DNA from: Pieris napi | Lineage: Eukaryota; Arthropoda; Insecta; Lepidoptera; Pieridae | NCBI RefSeq assembly: GCF_905475465.1 | Contig: NC_062259.1 | Location: 2,924,501 to 2,988,500, forward strand | Length of the DNA: 64,000 nucleotides | Direction of reading: 5' to 3' | In this document: positions 12,001 to 24,000 of the stretch, in pieces | Layout of the letters: every line of letters begins with the position of its first letter | Position numbering within the stretch: the stretch's first letter is position 1 | Translations under genes and position numbers: made by a program | Notes under the pieces: model-generated | Databases searched by the model: none | Seen by the model: the letters and a program-made list of their open reading frames with translations, nothing else | What the model was told of the DNA's origin: nothing

Positions 12001-15000
12001 CACATTACCACCGGTATCAGGTTTTCTATCCATGAAGCAGACTTATGTCCATGGATATGCTCCATAGAAGTGACGCAAATCATCACATATAGCCAATTTG
12101 AAATGCATAGAACATTCTGGAAATTGTGAGAATCGTTGAGAAGTTGGTCCAAACAAGGCAGTGGTAACATCGTAGTAGTCAGGGTGAGAAATCAGGACAA
12201 GATCCAACAGAGCAGGCTACAAATATATGATATATACGTATGTGTTACGCGCTTGTACGGACATTTGTCGATTACCTACATGTTCTTTACAACACGTGGT
12301 ACATTCATTGTAATAGCCATATAATATAAGGTATATATGCCATATTGTATAACATCCTAGACGACGCCAATATCGTCCAATTCATAAAGTGTAACAGGCT
12401 CAAATGGTTAAGACATGTGCACCGAATGGCGAACGCCAGAACACCAAGGTCCTTACAACCTGGTGGCGAAAGAAAACCCGGTAGACCGAGGCTGCCTTGG
12501 TGGGAAGGTTCTCGAAACAATAGGGGTTCGCAATTGGACGCGGGAATCTCTAGATAGAATGCGATGGCGAAGTGTACTTGAGGAACCCCACAAGGGGCTG
12601 TATTGATGATTATGATGATATATACCATATATGAACTACTGTTAAGGATATATTAGAAATGCTTTATATAGAATAACTTCGTTTATTTTATATTTATATA
12701 GATAGAAGCAACCTTGACCGCCAGATCAGTAATAGTTGCTATTATCATTGGAGGAAATACGGCTTCAGAGAAAGCGCTTTAAACTAATTTCCGCGTCATT
12801 AATATATCGAAAGATTTAATGAAAGCCGTTTTGAATACTAATTGTTTAGGGTATGCAGTGTTTAAAAAAAGGTAAATTAGCCCACCTGGCGTGAACAAAA
12901 CACTATTGTTCTACGCTATCAGTCACCTCACACCTGGTCTAGTTACCTCTGAATCCTTGCTTCTCTCTGTTTACATCTCATGTTAATTTTCAAACGCACT
13001 ATTGTTTTATTTTCTTATCGTCTAAAACTATGGTAGTTTTTGGATAAATTGCTATTATATATATTACTAGCTGGCCTGGCGGACATCGTACCGCCTAACA
13101 GTCGATTCTTTTTTTTTTTAATACTTATTCTGTTATTCGGGACACCGGTCTAGCTTACTAGCTAGATAAAAAAAATAAAGTTGATAAGACAACAAATACA
13201 TTATGTCAAAAAATAAAAATTTACCTTCCCGGAACACCTCCACTAACATTTGAACTTTATGATATGGTATTAACGTTCAAATTGACTTTTAAGTATTATT
13301 ACGAATATTTTGTATGGGAATATAGAAGTGTTGTTTTTAGACTTTTTCACTCAATTTTTTTAAATTTTTCTCTCCGTAAGAACCATCCTCGTACTTCAAG
13401 GAATATTATAAAACAAAAATCATACAAATCGGTCAAGCCGTTTTCATGTTATGTCGTGACAACGAAAAACGGGTTTCATTTTTATATATATAGATAAGAA
13501 TGGAAGGAAATAGACACTGAAAATGTTAGAAGACGAATTGAAAAAGTTTATCTCTTGCTTAAATTGTCATTTTTCATAGTAGTCAAAAAGTTAGATGTAG
13601 TACATATAATTAACTAATAACATGTGCTATTAAGATACCAAAGGAGATTACAAACACTTTATAGTCTAAGAAAAAGCATAGAAGGCAGAAAAAAACATTG
13701 CGTAATCAATTATTATTTATCTTCATTGATTCACATTCGTTTTTTTTATGTTAGTATTGAGAGAAATAATATAATAAAACGTCTCTTAATATTTTTTCTA
13801 TTTTCTAACAAATTATTATGTTATTACAGGAATTGTACATTTCCTATGAATCCTAATAAAATACATTTTTGATTTATTTATATATATTTTTCCATCATTA
13901 ATAATGAAATATGAAAATAATCTTCTTCGATATTATATAGACTTACGTAGTTTGTAATCTTAACTCTATAGATATAGTTTTAAATAGTTAATGAATGTAT
14001 AAAATTCCTAAATTAAATATAGTTATTAGTAGATTATTGAGAGGTGTTCTTCAAAAAGAGTTCAACGCGTCAACCCCCGGGTTACACTAGGGTGGTGAAG
14101 GAATACCTTTTAATTGCGGCCTAAAAGACTGTTCTCTCTCTCTCTCTGATCTGTATTATATTAGACATTATTATTTTAATTGAGTAAACAATACTGTAAA
14201 TCGTATTAAAGTATAACATTAATGTGTCTCTGGACTTTCACATCGACGCGATTTTAGACCTTATGTAGTTAATATAAGTGACTGTATCGAGTTATCTCCA
14301 GCTTCCCTTGGGTCTTAACTGCTAGATGCGCACTAGCAGGTGCCAGTGCCACAGTGGGGTGGTACACTGGTGGGGCGGTGGGGCGAGGCGGCGCGCGGCG
14401 GAGAGGTTCGCGACTCGCGACTCGCGCTTTGCTCGCAGCCGCGCCCGCACGTGAGGTGAGCGCCTGCGCCCCGCGCGTCCGCGATGCCCGTCTGAACCTT
14501 TGAATATAATGGAGTATCCTCTCGCGCCGCCCGTCCAGCCCTTGGGCCCGCCGCCCCCGCCACAGTTGCTGCCCGGACCGCAGCCCCTGCCCTCTTTGCA
14601 ACACGCGCACCTACAGGATGACGATCGCTGGAGTCAATACCACATCTGGAGGCAGCACGTCTTCGTCAACGGTCAGTCTCGTGGCAATGCGCCTCCCGCT
14701 CGTGGCGATCCAACATGTTTGGATATGTGTCCTTGTCGTTAATAACGCCCGAAGATATAATGTTATCACGTCCAAGGTCGCGTCCCGACGAACCGCGCTC
14801 GCTCGGTAGATAGTGTATAGTGTCCAAGGGATTTCTCGATTCACGTGTCCAGTGCCGGAGACGATTACTCTAGAGGAAATCGTCGGGAAGACACGGGAAC
14901 CAGTCGCCGGATAACTGGGTCATCGTACGTAAAGTTCCGTTGCGTTTCTTTTACCAATCGCTCTGTTTATGTTTTGTGAGTACATACTGCTCGAACTCGG

Positions 15001-18000
15001 CGCTTTCTCCGTCTCCCCTGGATACTGGTAATCGTATTAAACACTCTAATTCAATAAGCAATTGTAATATCAACAAAAATTCTAAAATTCGCTCTAACTT
15101 AACTATTTATTATATTAGACAGAATTTTGTAAAAAAATTGTTGTCAAATAATGATACATAATTGATTTACTGGAACTAAATAGAGGATGTTGCACGTGTA
15201 CAGTTTTCGCACTCAGTTCGCTAACAAGAGTAAATAATAAACCCGGAAGTAATTTTGAAATTCCTGTTATGATTTTCTATTTTTCTAAAATAATAACTGT
15301 GCATATTTCGCCTAACATACATGTCCGTAAACTTTTGATACCATACAATCTCGTCCAAAGGTTAGAGGCTGTGACAGCCGCGAGTATTTCTGTACTTATA
15401 AGCGTGTCACTTACACACGGATTATACCAACCTTGAAAACTCCGAGTCACTTATTAAAACATAGTGGTGCATACCAGCTATTATTCTTATTTCAGTATTT
15501 ACTTAGGATTCTTTGGTGCTTCATATCGTTATTTCAAGTGATTTTATATCACAGTCTCATTACACCAATAGCTGCAAATTAAACAATTAATTTGCCATAG
15601 AATATCTCATACTTGTTCTGCAAAACGGAGTAAAAAACCCGAAAATAAGAAACAGTGGGCATGGTGATTTCGATCGGTTGGAGTCGCACTTTCACTCCGA
15701 ATATTTGGGAAAAAGTAGCGACCTTTTCGCAACTTTCTCCCGACTTGGCCTTCTCCGCCCCCCGCACCCCGCCCCGCACGCCGCAACGCACGTGCTTTCT
15801 TCCGCATGCGCGAACACTTTTACTTTTTAAACCTTACAATACGAGATGAGGCGAACATTATTCCAAAATTAATAGCACTTTCTATAAGAAATTTTCTCCA
15901 GCTTCTATTAATATATGAATTGTCTACCACACTTAGATTTCTTAATATGCTAATATTGAGCGTAGCTATTTATTAATTAATAATTAGGAAAAAATAAATA
16001 ATTCTTAAATATTAAACGGTCGAAAATGAATACGGATTTTGTATTTTATTGTAACTGTACGATATTGTAGACTTCGTCAATTATTCAACATTTTTATTAC
16101 ACCGATGTCAGTATGCACGAATAGACCTACGCGATAAAAGGTCAGCGCGGAAATTTTGAACGAATCGATAATAATATTAATGTTTGTTATTGCTTTGAAT
16201 GGATGAACTATTAGCATAATACTAATTAATATGTGTTAACGGAATCACACACAAATCACAAAGTACCTTTCCCTAGCAATATATTTATGAAAATCTTATG
16301 TATGCATACAAAAATAATCTAAAAAGTTACTAGAATAGAACATACCTACGCATAATGTTAATACTCCGAACAAACGCAGGCTGCAATTTCCCCGTACTAG
16401 ACTAGAGATATCTAGTTAGTAATTCTTTTTTGGAAAAAGGAATACTCTTTTTTAATAAAATCCCAGAGGCTCTTTTATCTCTGCATTTTAATAAATTTAA
16501 GAAATGTATTAAAGAAAAGCTGTGTAAAAAATCTTACTATAAAGTTAACGATTATCTAGTTGATAAAAGGGCCTGGGACTAGTGCTAGACAGGATTCTAA
16601 TTAATTTGCGATATTTGTTTTAAAATAAGTGTTGTTTGTCATAGTCATTTTGTATGATAATTTGCTATTTTAAAAGAGTTTTTTACGCCGGCTTTTTCTC
16701 TCTGCCTACACCATCTGTCTTCTTTGCCGATGAGTAGGGATGTCTACCAATTAAAATTTAATGACGTGGAATAAGTAATACCTGTATCTTATATGCAAAG
16801 TTATGATAGGATAAAGTCAATACTGCTACTTAGTAATGGATAAGTGAGAGTAGTTTCTAAGCCATATTAAAGCGCCGAGAGTAAAAGTAATCTTCCGCAG
16901 TACTTCCGCGTTTTGTCCCCCTCTCGGAGATCTTCCGACTTTTACTTTTAGTGACGTCGCCGGCGCAGCCTCGCTCTATTGCCTCCCTAACACAGCTCGC
17001 ATCTTATATCCGTGTTTCCACGCATCAATGTAATCAAACAGGAAATACGTTATCAGTCGATGCGTTTTGTTTAAAAACATATTTATTGTCTTTCTTTAAG
17101 ATCTAACATTCTCATGACATGAACTTAGTTCCGTTTAAGAAGTATACGTACGTATATGTAACACATAATAAACGTTTTATGAAATGATAGAATTTGTAAA
17201 GTAGAACTAGCGAGCAACAATATTGCAGAACTGGTGAGTTCATGTCATGAGTTGGTAAGGTAATAAAAATAGTGTCAAAGTCAGCACGTGGAGTACGTCT
17301 TTCGTCATATAAGTATGGTGTAGACAGGACAACAGCTGATAATGTTTTCGTTTGCGATATATAATACGTTGTACACGTTAAATGCGATTTTGTTTGTTTA
17401 CCGTAGTTATCAATACTTAGTCCACGAAACAAATTGTGAACAAACTAAAAACCTTGACCTTATGTAATTGTGGACAAATGCAAGGAAGTCCGATGCTGCG
17501 ATGACTTACATATATAAGTCTCATGTGTGACGTCATGTGACGTGCGGTGACGTACCGTGTCGGCGTGACGTTCTTTGACGCGGTTCAGTGCACCGGCACC
17601 CTAGTGCCGTGCGCTGTTTTATCGTGCTAAATTACTTCCTATCCGCAATATTAATTTTTCTTTTTGCCTAGTAGTGTACTGAGTCAATGGAGCATATTGA
17701 ATATATAACGGATTTTTTTTTTTTTAATTTTAAATGTAAACAAATTGTGGTGTTTTCCGCTGTCACCGTCGCGAGTGCATTGTCTCACTGCATGATTTAG
17801 GAAAAATTCCAAATGAACTAGCTGTATTCACACTTTCTCGTAACTTTCGCTCAATTCGCACGTTAACGAAAATGATCGCGCGCCGCCGGAAAACGAACGC
17901 TTTCTCCGTTGCGCAACCGTCTACTTCCCGCTTCCTTACCAGCCCCTCCTCACCCATATACCTCCCGACCAGGAAGCGAATTATTACGCAAAAGCAATAC

Positions 18001-21000
18001 TATTAGTTTATACCTGCATACCTTATATTGATGCTGGCAATAAACTGCATTGGATAAGTGGTACATTCCGAACGTTTTCCATAGAACTGGTTCGTTTTGG
18101 GCATTAGCAAAAAGCCTGTAATCCCAGTTCTAGTAGCAGTTTAGGAAACAAAGTTTGCGAACATTTGATTACTGTTATTTCATCGTAATAAAACCCAATT
18201 TAAGATTTATAAGGAACAAGAATTTTCAATTATTTCTCCCGAAAGAGACCAAAAATAAATTCAATGCATCATTACTGAGACAATGATGAGTAGGCATTTT
18301 TGAACAAAGAATGTCGCAGGTGGCCGAAAGTTGAGGTCGTTTTAAAGTCAGATCAGTGCGAGACGCTTTCTAATGCGCCGCAAGAAAGTGAGAGTTCCCG
18401 CCCCCTCACCCTACCTCGCAGTCGTTGCTTATTTGGACAACACTTTCTCTGATTCGGCACCTCGGCACTAGTTACAGAAAGTCACAGGTAATAATTTGTA
18501 AACAAATGAAATCGTGATTTTGTTTCCGGTATGGTCCAAACGTTGCTAAAATTTAATTGTTTAGCCCCAAACGTGTACCAAAGTAAACCTTAACTAATAG
18601 GGAGATTTCGACACTCCCCTGCTGCTTAGCCACTCGGTCACATATCTGCCTGATTGCGTGCTTGATAGGCTATGATATAGGGGTCCCTGTTTATAAAAGA
18701 AAAAAAAGTAATAGTCTAGTATCGACAGGTATAAATTAATTTTTGTAAGCTATAACACAGTTGTTGTTTTTTTGGTTTTTACATTTATTGTTATGGTAAT
18801 TTCTTCACAAAATGAACAACTGTAGGAGTCATAAACAAAGAGTGAACTTTCTATCATAGACAATTTTTTTTATGTCTAATCGGTTTATGGATCCCTCTGT
18901 GGATACGAAGTGGTCATAAGGAAGCGAACAGTGTGGTTTAGCCTGCGGGGCGGGGGGGCAATGTCGTCATCGGCGGTGGCCACTTTCTCCGATAAAAGTG
19001 AGAGCGGTCGCGGGCCGGAAGTAAGCGAGCCTGTACACCTTAGATGACAATACTACTTTTTAAGCATTCAGACTATATTTCGTTTAATTTTTGTTCAAAT
19101 ACTCAGTGTATAAATAAATTAGTGGCGCTACAACCTCTTTAGGTCTGGGCCTCTGTTCTGAATCTGTTTCATGATCATTTTTCAATTAATCTTGTTCAAT
19201 AAAATCGACTTTTTGGGTCTAAGACATGTTTCCTCACGATGTTTTCCTTCACCGTTCGAGCGAATGTGAAATGCGCACATATAAAGAAAGTCCATTGCAC
19301 AGCCGGGGCTCGAATCTACGACCTCAGGGATGAGAGTCGCACGCTGAAGCATATACTCAGTGTATTTGAAATAAATCTATTAATCAAAATAGCCCAACTA
19401 TGAGATTCGTTCTTCGTTCGATTTATTTAGATATAAAAATTTTCCTCTTCATTTATAAAAACTAAATTATACAGTGATTTAGTTCCGACTCTAACGGCTA
19501 GATTAGATTCCGCCTCTTTCTGTCAAATTGTGTTTACGCTAGGATAAAAAAAGATAGAGGATAATTTTTCAGTTTCAACGTGGGATCAGCTAGGATAGTC
19601 AGACTTGTAGATTTCCCGATGCAACCGTCTTGAATAAGTGGCTAAGTGAACGTACAAGCACGCTCGAGTGCGCGTGTTGCACAACTGGGTTACTTCCGCG
19701 ACTTCCTCAGCCGTGGGTTTTTCACGAGGAAGCCGCGATTGATCGCTATACGTTACGTCAATCTTCCTGTCTCAGCTACTTCCCTTCGCATCCAGTGACA
19801 AAAAAGATTCAGAGCATTAAATTAAACGCAAACAATAGAGATTCCGTCAGCATGGCCTTGATATATGCTATAATTAATATCAATAAGTGCAGTGCTATAG
19901 CCACACGGGGCGCTTAGGTAGGCTGCACAGTGTTCTACCTCCCACCTCCCCGGTCGGGTGTGGGGGGGGGGAGTGGTTAAGGCTCGCGGCGAGCCGCGTG
20001 ATCTCACGACTAACACGTGCTCATCTCCGCGCTCACACAAACACACACAACCTGTTTTGTCTTAAATGTGGATGTACAAGAACAACACAATAATAAGATT
20101 TATTATATTCCATTTCATCTTGTTGTCACACGAACGGTATCTAAAACTATCGGAACCTGAATTTACAATAGTTTTAATCAAATTCAAATGTAATTGCTTT
20201 TTACAGTATTATATATATGTATAGTTATATAGGAATAACAGTGTTTTATTGCAATCATGTTGCTTCATTATAAACACAAAGTTTTATTCCTAAAACGTTG
20301 AGTTGGTACTTAATATATATATTGTGTAACTTTAATATTGGAATAATGATAATATTATAATATTGCTGTTGCGACGATATTTTAAATACTGTGTATAAAT
20401 CTGCTGAGCGAATGTATAGAACGCCGCAGGCGCAATGCGAGTCGGGGTTCGCCCCGTCCGCCCGACGACGGCGCGCCAGGAGCACGCGGTCGCCGGGCTC
20501 GGGGCTCCAATGACCGGGCTGATGCCCTTCTTGTTACAGGCAAATCGGTCAACGCTAAGGATGTTCTCGAGGACAAGAAAGATGACAGCGAGCTGTGGGA
20601 GGCGCAGGCTGCCTTCCTCGGCCCCAACCTCTGGGACAAGACGCTTCCCTACGACCCAGATCTCAAGGTACACGAAGTCAGTATTCGTCACTCGTTACCT
20701 ATTGCGTGTCGTGTGTGTGTGTGTGTATGTTAGCTTGCGCCGCGCCGCACTAGGTAAACCGATGTGGGTAGCATAAGGTAGCCTTAAGGCGATGCGAAAT
20801 GCGATGCGTGAGCGAAAGTTGTGAGCGCGAGGCGCTATCGAGCGCTGGCGATTGGTGTAACCGATTGTGGCGTGCTTTCAGTACGTGGACCTAGACGAGT
20901 TCCTGTCGGAAAATGGAATGGCCGGCGAGGCGCTCGGTGGTGCGCATCTTGGTGGCTCCGCGTTCGGCGCCGGCGCGGGGCTGGCGTTGGGTCTTCAGCC

Positions 21001-24000
21001 GCCCGTCACCAAGCGCGAGCGGTCACCTTCACCCTCCGACTGCATGAGCCCCGACACCATCAACCCGCCGCTCTCGCCCGCCGACTCCAGTCAGTATTCA
21101 TTCACTATGTAGCTTTCTTAATTATTATCGCAGCATTTTTAGGTTTCTTTGCAGTAAACTTTAGAGTGCCACAGAAGAAGGACTTTGATAATGACATCAA
21201 AAATATTCTAAGGGACGTTTCACTAAACATTTATGACCGATAATTGGTTATTACGTACCCGTGATAATACATAGTGCTAGAATGATGTCTGCAAATTGCC
21301 CGGTATTAGCGTCAATTGAGCCTCGTGCAACCATTATCGCAAACTGTGATTACGAAAAGTATTATCCGGTCAATATTACGAATAATTAATCTACGATATG
21401 GCTTCAAAATACAGTGTAAACCCTTTATAACGATTTTTTTGTCGTTATAAAGAGATGTCATTATGAAGAGAAGAGAAGAAGAGAAAAAGAACCAAATTTA
21501 ACCAATTACAATAATTCATATATATAATAGATAGGTGACGGTGGTGCGTTTAGTAACTGAGACCGAAATTTCCTACAGGCAATGTAATCTAAGAATGGCA
21601 CACATTTTAATAAAATTAACAATAACAAAAGCCAGAAGGCTGTTTATGACCTCAGGTGTCTTTCTTAGAAATTTCAGCACCTCAATAGGTTTGTTTTGTA
21701 AGCTGATTATAAAAACAATAAAGTCGTAAACACACTTACGTGTCGTGGCGTGTCGTGACGCGCTAGAAGCATATTTTAATATGGTTAGACAGAACGTGTT
21801 GCAACACGACACAACATGCAAATATGTTTCTAATCATATTAAATGTATGAAACCGATATGCTTCTGGCGCGTCACGACACGCCACGACACGTAAGTGTGT
21901 TTCCGACTTTACACTTAAGTATGTTGTTGTTGTCTAAATATGAAAATATTTCTTCGTTATAGAGAGTAGGTGTTGTGTTATAAAGAGTGACTCAATATAC
22001 TAGTTTTGTGTTTAACCAAACAAATTAAATCATTTTTACATTATAGAGACTATTTCGTTATAACGAATATAATATGTAACTCACATAGATAGTACACTGC
22101 ACAATGTACATGTACTAACAAATTGCATTTAATGATTTCAGCATTTTCAATGGCGTCGTCGGGTCGCGACTTTGATCCGCGGACGCGGGCTTTCTCCGAT
22201 GAGGAGCTTAAGCCGCAACCCATGATCAAGAAGTCGCGGAAACAGGTAAATGATGTTAGTGCGCTGATCATTCCTAGCGGCATGCCATGGCCTCGCCATT
22301 GGGAGCGGCCTTACACACACACACACACACACATACACACTACCAGAAGTACACGCAGCGTTACAAAGCACTCCTTAGTAGGCTAACGGCTGCTTTACGT
22401 ATCCAGTATACAGTCAAAACAGTTTACGACGACATCGTTTAGAACAACATACCGGTTATATTGACCAAAATCAAAGGTCCCGGATGAATTCTTTTGTATT
22501 AGGTACTTAACAAAGTCATCGGCTGTTACGACTATCGGTTTTTACAACCAAATATGAGTAGTCCCTTATGTCGTTATAACAGATTTTGACTGTATTAATA
22601 ATCCGATAAACATACAAATGTGGATTATGATAAGAAAAGAAAATTAGGAACGAAGATAAATTTCGTAATTTATATCTGCTTCAGGTAACAATGTTTTTGC
22701 TTGATTTTGAATTACAGCAGAACAGAATCTGAATTACCTTTGAATTGGGAATTCGCACATTTTTAATATAATAATAGACGTTTGCAATGTCAGCATGCCT
22801 AACTCTCCCATTCAGAAGTTAAAGATCGCAAAAAGTCCTACAATATGTTATGTACTTATATAAATATTGCTATATAATATATAAAGATGTAGGAGTGTAT
22901 ATTTTAGGAAGGATATTGTAGTGGTATATAGAAAATGGTAGTGTAGAATTTTTTTGTAAATACAATTTAAACCATTCTAAAGAAGATACTGTAAACTTTT
23001 AAGTCCAAGAACTAGCATTTCTTTTATCAAAGTTATTGAGTAGTCGTCTCGATAGATTGGTTCTTGAATATTACTTACGAATATTTAATCAATAGAAATT
23101 ATTCTGAAGAAATACGGGACCGACTCTAAACACTAAACACACAAACACTTGCACTTTGCTTATTTAACGCTAAATACTTACTAACTGGGATATGATGGAT
23201 GCTTGTGAAAGCGCTCAGCCTATTTTAAAAAAGAGATGGGTTTTTAATAGTAAATAATTAATTGTGTTATTTTGGCTGGGCGGTTTGTATTGCATGTATT
23301 TAATGAGTTATAATATATAAAGTAATTGTAACGTACTAATTATACATGATGCATGCACTAAATTGGCAAGTTTGCTATTCTTATTGGTAATTTTTTAATG
23401 AAAGTTTCAGTTACTTTTCCAACTTTTTTTAGACTTTGCACGAATGCACGAAATTCTTTAATAAATATATTTCTTTTTAATAGGTCTCACGTCGATCTTT
23501 TTCTTTTTAAGATGCTGACTAAAATTAGTGTAAAAACTATTCGAATTGGAAATAAAATAAATAATACATACCGATAAAACTCTGATCTATACCCGTCCAG
23601 AGATGAAAAGCATTTGCGATGTTTTTTATCTGGAATTACAGAAATAGTATTCAGGCAACAATTAGATCTGAACAAATAAAAGTGGACTTTAAATAGATGC
23701 CTTTTTTATAATGACATGATGTATTTGGATTTTAGCAGAGCGATATTTTAAGACAATTTTATAAGTAGGTTAAAGAACCTAATTATCTTCAATAAATTCT
23801 TTTAATTATTTAAAAGTAACTCCCTTTTAATCGGCATTAAAAGTCCAACTTTTGTATTGTAAAGAAGCCTTACTGAATGTAAAAAATTTATTTAATTGAC
23901 GTTAACTAAATTGATCTAAGGACCCCTAGGTAAGGACCCAGGATTGTAAGTCAAATAACTTTTTATAACTAATAGCTGTTTGTGTATGTGCATTTTTATA

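Larger units (their letters stand above)
3026..14329. other. Pdp1 intron 1: AT-rich, no gene seen
   Basis: About 11.3 kb with no convincing coding exon. It holds the repeats listed separately (4410, 5520, 7000, 8390, 8985, 9290, 9570, 11040, 11445, 12340, 13068) and one GC patch at 10140-10270 with C-rich tracts and GAAAGTGAGAG. The remainder (3030-4400, 4650-5500, 5850-6990, 13500-14300) is AT-rich with nothing recognisable. Confidence 0.6.
14672..20539. other. Pdp1 intron 2: repeat-poor with several GC-rich patches
   Basis: Holds a LINE tail at 16430-16800 and a SINE at 19118-19355. Otherwise it is unusually rich in short GC islands (15680-15830, 16880-16990, 17500-17600, 17800-17960, 18340-18480, 18930-19030, 19640-20040). 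None is a convincing exon with the required phase, so I read them as regulatory DNA or unrecognised noncoding first exons. Confidence 0.5.

Noticed and set aside
18961..19020. Possible third Pdp1 first exon (MSSSAVATFSDKSE) with a GTAAGC donor
   Set aside because: It ends in phase 0, while the exon at 20540 needs phase 1. It could still be a noncoding leader.
20821..21243. 140-codon open frame on the + strand
   Set aside because: It overlaps the Pdp1 exon 20882-21089 in another frame and runs through its donor; a shadow of GC-rich coding DNA.
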